Positions 30,397-41,336 of a stretch of DNA of 64,000 nucleotides are shown here, one piece after another. Position numbers and translations under genes: made by a program. The stretch covers positions 2,604,001 through 2,668,000 of the forward strand of contig OX337229.1 of assembly GCA_946965045.2 (NCBI GenBank), read 5' to 3'. The DNA comes from Epithemia pelagica. Taxonomy: Eukaryota; Bacillariophyta; Bacillariophyceae; Surirellales; Surirellaceae. Numbering within the stretch: position 1 is the first letter of the stretch; each line of letters starts with the position of its first letter. Under the pieces are notes generated by a model. That model had not been told where the DNA came from, searched no databases, and worked only from the letters and a program-made list of their open reading frames with translations.

Positions 30397-31173
30397 TCAA
30401 GAGCCATAGGGCGCACACAATCGGGCGCTTTGGTCCAGCAATCCACTGCATAAAATCTGTCGACTCACTGTCAAAAAGAACTCAAACGAGAAAATGGGGA
30501 CAAAGAGGGCCAACAACCCCACCAGTACCAAGGGATTTTCCCAGTTGGAACTCCCATCAGACTTGTTGGTACCTTTTCGTAGACGCTGATTGTACCACAC
30601 ATAGTTGTCTGGGCGAGACATCTCTTTCCAGTCATCAAATAAGAAGGGAGGCTCGGAACTATTCGTGTCCGGCACAACAGTTTCATTAGCACTCGTTGGT
30701 TCCGAGAATGATTCGTTGAATGTTTCATCGCCCCTGACGCTTGTAATATTATTTGTGGATAGCGATGGATCTAAGGGTGACAACGCAGAACTCCTGGAGA
30801 GCACAAAATCGTTTTGATTTCGTGAACTTTGTAGGTAGACTCCAAGCCAAGCCAGAAGCAGCGCTACAACAAGACCTCCCAACAACTCTTGGTCTGGAAG
30901 AACATTATCTAACGAAGTTCCATCATTTTCGAGAGCTGTGAATATGGAAGGCCCCCGTATAGCATGACCAAGTTCCGTACCACAACCATGGTGGGCAAAC
31001 GTCACTGCATCAGGAATGTGAGTTCGAGGTTGACAGTACGAGAAAGCTCGCCAGGAGCAAGCTTCCTGCGTGTTACCATCATAGCTCTGAGATCCAGTTC
31101 GTGAGAAATGCTTTTTGTTTCTCCCATCAACGCATTTAGGATATGGATCAATGAATGCACCCATCTTCCTCAT
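30397..31173 (-). CDS. Hypothetical two-TM membrane protein
   Basis: A single-exon ORF of 258 residues from the ATG at 31173. It has two hydrophobic helices, about residues 99-118 (LLGGLVVALLLAWLGVYLQS) and about 216-236 (NPLVLVGLLALFVPIFSFEFF), separated by an acidic, N-glycosylation-site-rich loop (NITS, NESF, NETV, NSSE). The N-terminal region contains several Cys and His residues. It is divergently arranged with the PCD gene (starts 176 bp apart), so the two may share a promoter. No family recognised. Confidence 0.55.
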   Translation of the reverse strand: MRKMGAFIDPYPKCVDGRNKKHFSRTGSQSYDGNTQEACSWRAFSYCQPRTHIPDAVTFAHHGCGTELGHAIRGPSIFTALENDGTSLDNVLPDQELLGGLVVALLLAWLGVYLQSSRNQNDFVLSRSSALSPLDPSLSTNNITSVRGDETFNESFSEPTSANETVVPDTNSSEPPFLFDDWKEMSRPDNYVWYNQRLRKGTNKSDGSSNWENPLVLVGLLALFVPIFSFEFFLTVSRQILCSGLLDQSARLCAPYGS

Positions 31174-31349
31174 TTTGTCAGGTTTTCAATCGAACAACGA
31201 TGACATACGAATGTATGTGACATGTGGCTGCTCGCACCTGTGTAGAGAGTCGCGCGCGCCGACCTCTCGAATGCGCGTGCCACGCTATCGTTCTTCCTCC
31301 AAGTTTGGGTACTACGTCATTCGCTTCATCCCATCTCTTCTATTCTACC

Positions 31350-31949
31350 ATGAAGCGAACATTGGTTACGCGGACTTTTATCCACTCTCTTGTTCTCCCC
31401 GTATCGGAAGCATTTGACATATCTCGTCGAGGCATACAAGAGATGACTTCTTCGTTAACATCAGGCACAAGTGGCGGTGGCCCCAGTGGAGCAGGCCAAC
31501 CAGGATCAAATACTGCTGTCTGCGCTTCCAAGTCCGCCTGCATCCCATGCTCGTCAATGGACCCGTCGTTCAAACTCAGCACGGAGAAGATCAATGATCG
31601 TCTTGAGACATCTGAGAAATTGCGATTGTGGGAATTGGCTGTGATGCAAAATGGCAGCGGTGCAGACATGCCAATGATCTCGCGACGTTTTGTGGCACGA
31701 AATTTTCAATCCGCCTTGGATGCCATCAACGCAATGGGTGCCATCGCGGAAGCCCAAAATCATCATCCTGATTTTCACTTGACCAGTTATCGCAATGTCA
31801 GGATCGACCTATACACGCATTCCATAGGGGGAGTGACCGAGAGTGATTTGATATTGGCTGAACTCTTGGATGAGGTATCCGTTGACTACAGTCCCAAGTG
31901 GCTCAAAGAACACCCAGAGGCGAGTCTAACAGCAGTGAAAAAGCCTTGA
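31350..31949 (+). CDS. PCBD: Pterin-4a-carbinolamine dehydratase (PCD/DCoH)
   Basis: The first in-frame ATG at 31350 gives 199 residues. The C-terminal 110 residues form the PCD domain: ISRRFVARNFQSALDAINAM, AEAQNHHPDFHLTSYRNVRI and LYTHSIGGVTESDLILAELL, with the catalytic HHPD and the later Thr-His. It dehydrates 4a-hydroxytetrahydrobiopterin during recycling of the pterin cofactor. The roughly 80-residue N-terminal extension (MKRTLVTRTFIHSLVLPVSEAF, then Ser/Gly-rich) could be an organelle presequence, possibly plastid (SEAF) or mitochondrial. It also contains CIPCSSMDPSFKL, typical of some plastid PCD forms. Confidence 0.88.
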   Translation: MKRTLVTRTFIHSLVLPVSEAFDISRRGIQEMTSSLTSGTSGGGPSGAGQPGSNTAVCASKSACIPCSSMDPSFKLSTEKINDRLETSEKLRLWELAVMQNGSGADMPMISRRFVARNFQSALDAINAMGAIAEAQNHHPDFHLTSYRNVRIDLYTHSIGGVTESDLILAELLDEVSVDYSPKWLKEHPEASLTAVKKP

Positions 31950-32028
31950 TCAAAAATAATTTTGTTGTTGAGGCAAGACCAGAATCCTACTTACTTGCAG
32001 GCCCACAGTGTACCATAATGGACAAATT

Positions 32029-32610
32029 TTATCTTTCTGCCTGAGCTTGCCCATCAAGTCGAAGGTATACCATCCAGTTCCACATGTCCTCATGAACTGA
32101 GAACGATTTCCATACCAGGAATACGCAATAATAAAGAAAGACGACAAAGCTCCACATTCCAAGGGTGACCCACCATACACGTGGTGTAAGCATAGGGTAA
32201 ATGTGAATGCCAACCCGGTCCAATATGAATGTATACCATACCATGTAGGTCGATAGGGATATGTATGCTAATGCCAAATCCACCCATTCCACGGGTCGAG
32301 GGGGACTCGCCCAGAGAATATTCAGAACAGCGTACAGAATGTTGAAGACATGTCGCTGCATCACTCCATAAGACGAAGCAAACTCATAAAATTGCTTCTG
32401 ACGTTCATCGTTCTTCAATCCAACAAAGTAAACATAAGGAAAGAGGATTGTATTCCAAACCACAAACGTACAGGTTGCCGAACATGCCACTGGAAATCGA
32501 ATGTACTCAGCCCATTTTGCCGCCGTAGACGAGACGGGGGCCAGAGTACAGAGGACATGGCGTATCCAAAGAGCAGTCCAGGATTGCACGGTATAAGTGA
32601 TCCAAGCCAT
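32029..32610 (-). CDS. Polytopic membrane protein, tandem copy A
   Basis: ATG at 32610, 193 residues, about five hydrophobic helices (FPVACSATCTFVVWNTILFPY, VFNILYAVLNILWASPP, WVDLALAYISLSTYMVWYTF, WWVTLGMWSFVVFLYYCVFLVW). It is strongly similar to copy B at 33078-34029 but lacks that copy's N-terminal soluble part and first TMs. The pattern of helices with conserved Trp/Pro resembles FAR-17a/AIG1-like membrane proteins, but this is a tentative link. No upstream exon could be identified, so it may be an N-terminally truncated duplicate. Confidence 0.65.
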   Translation of the reverse strand: MAWITYTVQSWTALWIRHVLCTLAPVSSTAAKWAEYIRFPVACSATCTFVVWNTILFPYVYFVGLKNDERQKQFYEFASSYGVMQRHVFNILYAVLNILWASPPRPVEWVDLALAYISLSTYMVWYTFILDRVGIHIYPMLTPRVWWVTLGMWSFVVFLYYCVFLVWKSFSVHEDMWNWMVYLRLDGQAQAER

Positions 32611-32745
32611 GGTAAATAAATAGGAGTAGGAGTACTTCAAGAATTAGAATATGAGGCATACGAGCTCAACTATTTCTCTTGATTATCGCCTTGAAAATGA
32701 AATCTAGTTGGCAAGCTCGATTTCAAACGGATCCTTGAGCCGCAT

Positions 32746-33024
32746 CTAACAGATGCACTTTTTGAAGTCTTCGGAAAAATAGAGGGTGGATCGCGACTCT
32801 TCATTTCTTGCTTCCCTTCCCACCTTTGGTCCGCGGCAGTCAACAACAAGATGGTCTTTCTTAATGACTTTGCGGTATTTTCCTTTATGATCTTCAAAAC
32901 GCGCAACATGCTCCCCAATCTTGTCCCCTAGGCGCAACAGTTCCAAGCACCATTGTTTATCGCCGTTAATGTAGAAGTCAAGTTCTCCGGTCACAATTTT
33001 GGACAGATGGGATTGCATAATCAT
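32746..33024 (-). CDS. Small hypothetical protein
   Basis: ATG at 33024 gives 92 residues, rich in charged residues and with a compositionally normal coding pattern (GELDFYINGDKQWCLELL, RKVIKKDHLVVDCRGP). It sits between the two polytopic paralogues on the same strand. No TM, no recognised family. It could be an exon of a larger gene or a fragment. Confidence 0.35.
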   Translation of the reverse strand: MIMQSHLSKIVTGELDFYINGDKQWCLELLRLGDKIGEHVARFEDHKGKYRKVIKKDHLVVDCRGPKVGREARNEESRSTLYFSEDFKKCIC

Positions 33025-33077
33025 CAACAAAAATCACGCGCTCTTTACTACGTCAAACAGTATAGTAAACAAAATTT

Positions 33078-34029
33078 CTATTTTAGAATCTCAGAATCCA
33101 AAAGGTGTTTCCAGAGGAAGAATGTACCCAGGTATGCCAAGACGAGAAAGCTCCACATGGGTATGACTATCCACCAGACCCGTGGGGTGAACACGGGGTA
33201 AAAGTGCACACCGAGGCGATCCATTAACATGAGATACCACAGAATGTAGACGATAGCCAAACTGAAAGCGAGGGCAAAATCGACCCACTCCAGTGACCGT
33301 GGGGGACTCGCCCACAGAATGTTCAACACGCAAAAGACAATGTTGAAAAAGTGAATCTGCACCAGCCGGAAGGAGAAAGCAAATTGAAAAAATCGCTTCT
33401 TTTGTTCCTCGGTTTTCAAACCAATCAGATAAGCATATGGGAAGATTACCGCATTCCATATCACAAAAGTGCAGGTTGACGAACAAGCCACAGGAAATCG
33501 ACTGAACTCAGCCCATTCCAACGCCTCTGAAGAAAAAGGAGCTAATGCACACAGCACATGACGGGCACATAGAGATGTCCACGATTGAATCGTATAGGTC
33601 GCCCATGCACGGTAGGACAAAGGTCCCACAACCACGAGGTACATGATGTACATCATCCAAAGAGATACCAATACGTTGTATGACCACTTATATGTGAACG
33701 GTGATGGATACTCCAACTCTGTCGAAAAGTCCGTCGACCATAGAGGCTGACTCACCTCACTTAACAAGAAAGCAGAAGACAGGGCTGCAATGTAAACGAG
33801 ACACTGAAAAGGTCAAGCATGGGATCAGTGGCCATAATATTCGTACGTGCGGTTTGGTATGACACAATTCTTACTGTCAAGATACAAACAGCGGACAAGC
33901 ACCAAGGCCCGACACGAAATTTCTCAGGTACCCAGTCAAAGTTGCCAAGAAAAGACCCATTGTCCACCAAGACCCATGGCTCTTTAGGATCTATCAAACG
34001 TGTATATCGGAATGATTGAACAAACTCGG
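33078..34029 (-). CDS. Polytopic membrane protein, tandem copy B (5' end unresolved)
   Basis: The last exon is 33803-33078 and the preceding exon ends at 33875 (donor GTAAGA, acceptor CTTTTCAG). The join reads WCLSAVCILT-CLVYIAALSSAF, restoring one TM helix. Upstream the frame stays open (FVQSFRYTRLIDPKEPWVL) to at least 34029 but has no in-frame ATG before a stop near 34180, so a further exon must exist and was not pinned down. About seven hydrophobic helices follow. The C-terminal 190 residues match copy A closely (HVLCALAPFSSEALEWAEF, FFNIVFCVLNILWASPP, TPRVWWIVIPMWSF). FAR-17a/AIG1-like is a tentative family guess. Confidence 0.65.
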
Positions 34030-35630
34030 CTGACGTAGGGGGAGCCGATCCCGGAGCTCGCTCCTCTTCTGTGCCACTGTTCTGCTCGGTCTCTTGTCTC
34101 TTCCTCGCAAAGATTGTCTGAACGCTCTTCAGGTGTGCAGGGCAGTGGCTTTTCCATTTTCTCTGAGCGGATAATCACAAGGAAGGACCATTGTGGCGAT
34201 TTCGACGACGCACTAGAGAATCGTGTGCGTATTCGTTCCAGCAACGCTAAATGCGACCAAATTATTTGAGTCATGGGTTTTTGGTCGTGGTCCCATTATG
34301 GTTCGCAGTCGCAGGGGGACAAGCTTCGCTTTTCGTACAAGTAGCATCTTGAGAGTCGACGAACGGCTCTTCCGTCCTGTTTTCTTTTCGGGAACAAGAA
34401 AACCCATGAGCTCGTATCAATGAAGTCAAGCGAATCGAAGCGAATCCTCGTGTGTCATGCTGGGATTCACACCCCTTGTTTTTCCAGCTGCCCTAAGATC
34501 GATGACGATCGTTCCCATCATTCTCGAAAGGAAGTTATCATGTGAATCGCTTCCTGCTCAATCGAAGTCCGAGTAGACCGACTTTCGACTCCAAGGGATT
34601 ACTTCGCGATTAGTTATAAATGCTACGAACAAAAAGGGTACTTTTTGCAAGACTTGAATGCATAGTACAACAAGTGTCATGATTGTTGATGACCAGAAAT
34701 GACCGTCTCAACACAACGGAGAGAAGAATCACCAATCAACTACGGGGCACTTCAAAGGATGCTCCGGTTCCAAACGATTCACGACAAGGTTCATTCCACT
34801 CGTTTAGGGAGGCAATATTATTGAACGAGGAACGAGGAACGAGGAACGAGGATGCGTATGTATGCCAAAGATGCATGGTCCATTCAATGGACTCAATACG
34901 GCTTCGGTCAGCCGACCGTTGCAGTCGGTTGGAGTCGCTGGCTTTCTTTTGGAATGAGAGAATGAGAGTCCGTTGGATCTTCAATAGAGTCGTTTCGTTG
35001 AATTGCGATGTTGGGAAAGATACTTTTTATGATTTGAGATGTTATCAGTACCAGTTACCAGTACGCCATTTGCATCTGCGCGGGCCACGTCACGGCGGAG
35101 CAGTCCCCATGGTCGTTGCCTATTTTCTTGGCGACCGGTCCTCCGGCGTTTGGTCTTGGTGAGGGGGGCAACTCAAACATACATACGAAAGCTTGCCGGC
35201 GCATTGACGGATGAGGCGTACGCGTGTCGGTATCACATCTGCTAAGTACTGTACTGTAGGGAAGAATCCTGGACAGTACAAACATGCTGCTCAGCTGGAG
35301 TAACGCGGAATTGAAAAAAGACTCTCAGAGTCAGAAAGTACACCACAAGGAAGCTGATACAAATTGCGAATTGTTGCGACACGATAAATTACACTCTAGA
35401 GTTTAAGGATATGTTTCGTACAAGTGGAGCATACCTTTCTGTTAGCGTTGAAGAACGGAAATCAAGAGAAACCCTACTAGGGAGTATTTGACATTGTTGA
35501 TTCCAACCTTACTTATGTGAGCCACCATCACACATCTCGACTTTTCGTGTTCCTACTCGCCATTCATCAAAAAGAGACCAAGAACGACCTGACCTCACAC
35601 CCTCACCAAAGAAAGATCGTGACCTTCCCG
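34030..35630. other. Gene-poor interval with a 7-bp tandem repeat
   Basis: It holds the unresolved 5' exon of copy B and the promoter of the SAC3-family gene. A perfect (GAACGAG)x4 repeat lies at 34823-34850. ORFs of 60-160 codons on both strands show no family signal. Confidence 0.4.
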
Positions 35631-37335
35631 ATGACTACCATTTGTAACCGCTCGCACAAGAAAGCAACTGCAATGATGACATCCATGCTGAGCGGAAAGA
35701 AGCGCAAGAAACCACCGAAGACAAGCATTTTGACGACGATCCCAGATCCCGACTTGTGTGTCAGGAACACTTGTTTCCCCCCTCTCGATGTACCTCGTTC
35801 CAAAAGCACGGCATCGAACATCATTCGGAGCAGTCTCCCATCTTCATCATCGATCCGATTCCTCGTTGACCAGAAGAAGAAGAAGCAAGAAAGCCTCGTT
35901 CTTGGCGCCGTCGATGGACCTGCATGCGAAGACGATCAGGAACAAGTCCAAAGGCGCTTGGCACGACGCAAGGTACGTGGTGTGACTGACACTGCCGTCG
36001 TATACGATGATCTCCCTGTAGTTCATCGACACCTTTCGGCGTGGAAGATGACACGGAAAACGTTGTAACTCATTTTACCTTTTCGTCTTGTTGGAATCCA
36101 CAGAAACGTTTTGAGGCTGATAAACGTGTCTCGAAGCTGGTCACAGCGGCAAAAGACTCAAAAACCAGTTATACTTTGGATCCTTTGTATAGCAAGAATC
36201 TCCCACCAAGATCTTCAGAAGAGCTCTATGGCGCAGAAGCCGTAACTGTTGGTTCGGCCTTGGTGGGTCGCAGTGCGAACCTTGAGAAGCCCTATCTTCG
36301 ACTGACCACGTTTGCTGACCCCAACAATGTCCGGCCTCTTCCAGTGCTTGTGAAAGCCCTGGCTCATATCAAAAGTCGGTACCTGGCTGAGGAGGACTTT
36401 GAATGGGCTAATGAGCAACTGAAGAGTTTGAGACAAGATCTAACAGTGCAGCGCATTCGTAACTCATTTGTATTGGAAGGTACGTATTAGTTGCGCCGTT
36501 TGTGCTGGGATCGGTGTTGCAGGTCTTCCATTGATCAGTTTCTCACTCTGGCCATGTTTCTTGACTACCCACAGTCTACGAAACCCACGCGCGAATGCTC
36601 TTGGAACATGGTGATCTGAATGAATTCAACCAGTGCCAAACGGTTATTCGCGATTTCTGTGGTCGAGGCGCAGCTGCTGACACCAAGACAAACCGTTCCA
36701 AGGACCAGGAACCCAGCAAGAAAGAAAAGCCGCTGCAGCAGAGCAAGGAAGCTGCTGATGAGTTTGGTGGATATGCCTTGTTATATGCGTTGGTTCGCAA
36801 TTCATGGTTGGAGCTGAACCAGACGTTGCAGCAACAACAAGAACAACAGAACGAAAGAGAAGACAACAAACAACAATATGAAGCTGAACACTCTTCGTCA
36901 TACCTACATGCTCTTGGCGTTGTCCGGGCGGTACTGGAGGACGATTCAGTTGCTTTCTTTCGCTTGTACGGCGTTGCTCCGCACATGTCGGCATACTTGA
37001 TGGACTTTCTGGTCAATCGAGTTCGAAAAGCTGCTTACCTTCGAGCCATTGCTTCGTACAGGCCCAACATTGGGACGGAGCAGTTTCGAGAATGGTTTCG
37101 CTTCGATGATTTGGAGCAGACTCGGCAGTTCTTGAAGCAACAAGGAGCAGTTTTCTTGAACGTCAGTGACACAGCCGCCTTTTGGGTCGATTGCAAAGCA
37201 AGTTATGCGAAACTGAACCAAGATGCAAAGATCACGGAGGCCAGTCCCACCAAGCGACGCAAACGAACCAAGAAGCTACCAACCGTAAGCAGCAGTAGTG
37301 GCAGCAGTCTTAGCAGCTGCTCCGTTGGCGCTTAG
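35631..37335 (+). CDS. LENG8/THP3-like SAC3/GANP-domain protein
   Basis: Three exons: 35631-35972, 36104-36479 and 36575-37335 (donors GTACGT, acceptors CCACAG), giving 492 residues. The first in-frame ATG is at 35631. The N-terminus is basic and low-complexity. The SAC3/GANP domain begins at about residue 180: SANLEKPYLRLTTFADPNNV, ANEQLKSLRQDLTVQRIRN, YETHARMLLEHGDLNEFNQC, then SAYLMDFLVNRVRKAAY-like helices and a winged-helix-like FREWFRFDDLEQTRQFL. These blocks are diagnostic of the LENG8/yeast Thp3 branch, which with CSN12 acts in transcription elongation and mRNA processing or export. A Gln-rich insert (LQQQQEQQNE) is present. The C-terminus is basic and Ser-rich. Confidence 0.9.
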
Positions 37336-37702
37336 TACATGGTTCATGAACCTCAATTTCATGCTGTTTATACAAATGCACAGGACTGCCTGAACAGGGG
37401 AGCCACGAAAAAGGTAAAGACATAGATCTTAGATCACCAGAAAGCACAAGCTCCCTGTCCTTTAACAGATTCCAATGGGGCTCCATTTAGCTTTATATAA
37501 GAATACCTACTAGATTGAAAAGGTCGAGTATGTACTACGTCCAAAAGAGAGAAGCGCATAAAAATGGTAGTCAACATATCGGACAGCTGCTCTGTACCCA
37601 ACCGACGATGCTTGTCCGACTTTCAGGCTGACAAGCAAGTTTCTTTCATAAGACTCGTGAGGAGCGTCAATCACCAGATAATCGGTGTGGTTGTCCGAAA
37701 CA
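37336..37702. other. Intergenic between convergent genes
   Basis: 3' flanks of the SAC3-family gene and SEC62. Nothing else seen. Confidence 0.5.
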
Positions 37703-39043
37703 TTATTCCTCATCGGATAAAAGTTCCTCCTCTTGGTCAACAAGATTGTCCAACAAGTCTTCAACTTTTGCTTCCGCTTCTTCATCGTCGTCACCCGCCC
37801 GTTTGGGTGGGATGTTCTCGGTGAATTCATCTTCATCATCTTCCAACGATTTCAACAAATCTTCCAAAGACTGCATCCTCGGTTTGTCAATGTTTTCCTT
37901 ATCTTCCTGTGACATATCACTAAGCAAATTTCCAGCGTACAAGTCTTTCAAAAAGTCGCCTTGACCTTGCACAAAGACATCGAATTCAGAGGGCTGTGTT
38001 ACGGCCCAATAACAAAAGGAAAAGAAGGCGACACCGACCGACAACCGAATCCATAATTGACCAGACTTGGTTGGTTCGAACGAGAACACAGGTACAAAGG
38101 ATTCATAGAATCCCAACGTTTCATCGAACAAATTAGGCAAGAACCAGAATTCATACCCCGCAATCCAGATGAACAGAAACAACAAGGCTCGAACGAGAAC
38201 CAAACCGAACACAAACAGCAGGAATGTCACGGCCAAATACCAGACAAAGACACGAATGTACATAGGCCAAACTGGTTGCAATGCCATCAGAAGGGCGCAA
38301 ACAATAAGGGCACCTGTCATCATATACATTTTCGTCTTGTCACCTTCGTACACCCACACAAAGAATCCTGCTTCGTCAAAGGAGCGCACACTGGAAAGCT
38401 GATGGCGTATTGCGTTCAGATTTAAGCGTTTCATGTCAATCGAGTGTTGGCCGTCAGATAGAGATGCTCCACGGTCACGATCCATTATTCAATCAGAACA
38501 TACCTCCAATTCCCCTTTGGCAACCTTCTCGGCGCGTACAATAAACTGGTCTTTGCACAGTGTTTTACAAACCAGAATTGCTTCCTGTCGACTATCAAAT
38601 CGAGGCATTTTGTTTGGCCACTTGGTGCCCTTTTTGGGTTCATGCAGGAAATCCACCAATTTCTCACCTGTAAACGTACAAAAACGAACGTTAAACCAAC
38701 GAACAGCAATACAAGATAAAATCATGAATTCACAAGGTCGTTGTTTCCTGAGAGAGCGTTCAAACACTGCAGCTTAGTGCACAAATACTCTCGACTTCCA
38801 TCTCCCTCCTGCCTTTCCACTCCAATGAAATTCCTTCATACTCCAGCATTCTCGCCCAAAGCGCCACTTGCCTTTGATATAGTAGACACGCTGTCCCATG
38901 CAGACCGCTTCTCTCAGTTTGGGACCTTGTCGACTGCGCAAAAAGTTGCAGAGATGCTTTTGGTTTGATAGCTCTTGATAAAATTCGACCGTCTTGCCCA
39001 AGGAGCTACTGCTCGAAGCTGCTTTGGAAATTGGTTTCGACAT
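37703..39043 (-). CDS. SEC62: SEC62 ER translocation subunit
   Basis: Three exons: 39043-38872, 38667-38504 and 38398-37703, giving 343 residues. Intron 1 has a GC donor (AAAG|GCAAGT) and TTTACAG acceptor; intron 2 has GTATGT and CATCAG. The N-terminal cytosolic domain (LCNFLRSRQGPKLREAVCMG, YYIKGEKLVDFL, WPNKMPRFDSRQEAILVC) is followed by FFVWVYEG, two TM helices and the SEC62 signature YEFWFLPNLFDETLGFYESF. The C-terminus is acidic. In the family it assists post-translational insertion with SEC61/SEC63 and ER-phagy. The predicted topology, both termini cytosolic, fits. Confidence 0.92.
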
Positions 39044-39649
39044 GATTAATCTTGGAGGAAAAGTGACGACTTGATGTTCTTGGTTGATAACTCAGGAATG
39101 ATGTCCAATACTGCGTCGGAAAACTTTGGTCCTAATCAGAAGGATAGGTGAGCGATCTTTCCGAAGTCGGTTTATCCAACAGGTGTTTCAAGCCAAGCCA
39201 CAACTTTCGAAACGGTAGGACGAAAGTCGCACGATGGAGTTCCAATAGAAAATCGTCCAACTTGAACTGGTTGAATGGTTTTCTAGAGGGTGACGAGGGA
39301 CGACGAAAACATCCCGACTTTCGTCGTGCGTTGAAGGATGGTGTGTCTGTCCGTCGACTGATCCATTCCACACATTCCACATGTCCATCCGTCCGACCAT
39401 CAATCCGTCCATTGGTCAGCTTCACTCCATCTTGTGTCCGTTGGAACCAAAGACCGACAACGACCGCCATCATTTCAAATGCGTGTCGTCATCGTCTCCA
39501 TCATTTTTTGGTTTTTGGATCACAACCACAAACACTCTGTGGACAAATCTTTTCTTCAAACTCCCACATTGTTATCACTCACAGATTCAGCGGCTCATCC
39601 TACTGCACAGGATCCTCACAATCTCTTAGAAAGTCGTGGGAGATAGACC
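39044..39649. promoter_or_regulatory. Divergent promoter interval SEC62 / PGAM5
   Basis: Starts of SEC62 (39043, minus) and PGAM5 (39650, plus) face away from each other. Irregular CATCCGTCC-type repeats occur around 39370-39415. No gene seen. Confidence 0.4.
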
Positions 39650-40983
39650 ATGTTTTCAGGAAGATCAACCGCAATGTTTTCGCGGGTGGAAAACCAAGTT
39701 GCCATGGCATCAATGGTATCCGCTGCCACGTTTTGGATGCAATGGCAGTTGCACCAAGATAATTTAGGAAGTTTGCCTCAGTCTCGTGTTGATGGGCATG
39801 TGACAATGTGCGATGCCGAAGCTCCACCACCGCCCGAAAAGTTTAGTAGTCAAGACATGGGTTATACTCCTACTCCTTCGAACTTTGATAGTTCTCATCA
39901 TGGAGGAGCAGGACCTGACAACACCACCATGTTCTATGGACAGTGCTTGGCTCGACAGTTACACCGCCCCAAACTTCCTTACCCAGCTTGGGATTATGAC
40001 TGGGATCATCGTGGAACAGAAGAAACCACGCAAGAAGCCTTGTCGGGCCAGTCGCAGTTCGCCAAGTCAAAATCCCTCGGCAAGACACGACATTTGCTTC
40101 TCATTCGACATGGCCAGTACGATGAACGGTACAAGGACGACCGAAGACGCAAGCTGACGCCTTTGGGGCGTCATCAAGCCGAGTTGACTGGACAACGATT
40201 GGCTGTCTTGGCTCGTGGAGGGTTGCAAGGAGGACCGCAATTGTCCCCCACCAAAAAGGACAATGTTGTAGGGGCTGGGCCGCTTCATATCAAATGTATT
40301 CACGTCAGTGATATGGAACGAGCCAAGGAAACGGCTCGCATCATTCACTCACACATACCACATGTTAAACTGAATGATCCAGATCCGATGCTCAACGAAG
40401 CACTCCCAGCACCGTGAGTTTCCTCTAGTGAACGCTGTTTTGAACATGAGAATTTACTCTTATTCGCTGTTGACTTCATATTCTCAAACTTTTTTGTTGC
40501 TTCACTTGCTATCACAGTATGATCCCTATTCGCCCAGATATTCGTGCGGTGAGAGAGATTGATGCCAATCACAGTCGTGTCGAAGCTGCCTTTCAAAAAT
40601 ACTTTCACCGTGCTGATCCGAACGACAGCGAGAATGAAAATCACTCGCCCGAGGCCATTGAACCCAACAGTAGCAACAGCAACGACACCGATGTCGAATC
40701 ACCAGACGACGATGATCTACTTCCACCTGTTCCCGTGGTTCCTCAAGATCCCAAACATGAATTTGAAATCGTTGTGGCCCATGGTAACATTATTCGCTTC
40801 TTCTTCTGTCGGGCCTTGCAACTTCCTCCTGAAGCTTGGTTGCGCATATCTACCTTCAATTGCTCCATCACCTATATTATGATCTACCCCAATGGTTACG
40901 TTTCTTGTCGTATGCTTGGCGATGTGGGACATTTGGGATACGATAATACCAGTTTCTCTGGAAGTCATGGGTACAATTGGTAG
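39650..40983 (+). CDS. PGAM5: PGAM5-like Ser/Thr phosphatase
   Basis: Two exons, 39650-40413 and 40518-40983; donor GTGAGT, acceptor TCACAG, joining NEALPAP to MIPIRPDI. The product is 409 residues. The histidine-phosphatase motif LLLIRHGQY (His at about 154) and the second catalytic region VVAHGNIIRFFFCRALQLPPEAWLRI are those of PGAM5. Upstream, PAWDYDWDHR (112-121) corresponds to the WDxNWD multimerisation motif of PGAM5, and the N-terminus could serve as mitochondrial membrane anchor. PGAM5 proteins are mitochondrial protein phosphatases. An acidic/Asn-rich insert (about 290-325) precedes the second motif. Confidence 0.92.
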
Positions 40984-41336
40984 AGCAATCAGTTGTCTGA
41001 CAAGAAATGATCCTATTTCACCACTTTCCCATTAAGCAAACACAATTACTAGTAATCAGAACACAAATCACCGATAAGTTCTTTTGGTATGTATGGGTTG
41101 ATTCTACTGTAAAACTGAGCAAAGTAGTTTAAGAGGGTGCCGCTATTACATGGAAGTATATTTACATCGTGTTTCATGGGCTCTACTTCGATACTGAAGG
41201 GACAACATTTAAAGGGTACATTCTTTCCAACAGCGTCACCGTCTCCCTCGCCCACACTATACAGTGTCCCCTCTTTTCCGGGCTTCAATGCTCATTTGCG
41301 AAAGGTGTGATTGTAGGCCCTGCCCTGGATTTTTCT
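40984..41336. other. Intergenic between convergent genes
   Basis: 3' flanks of PGAM5 and NudC. Nothing else seen. Confidence 0.5.
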
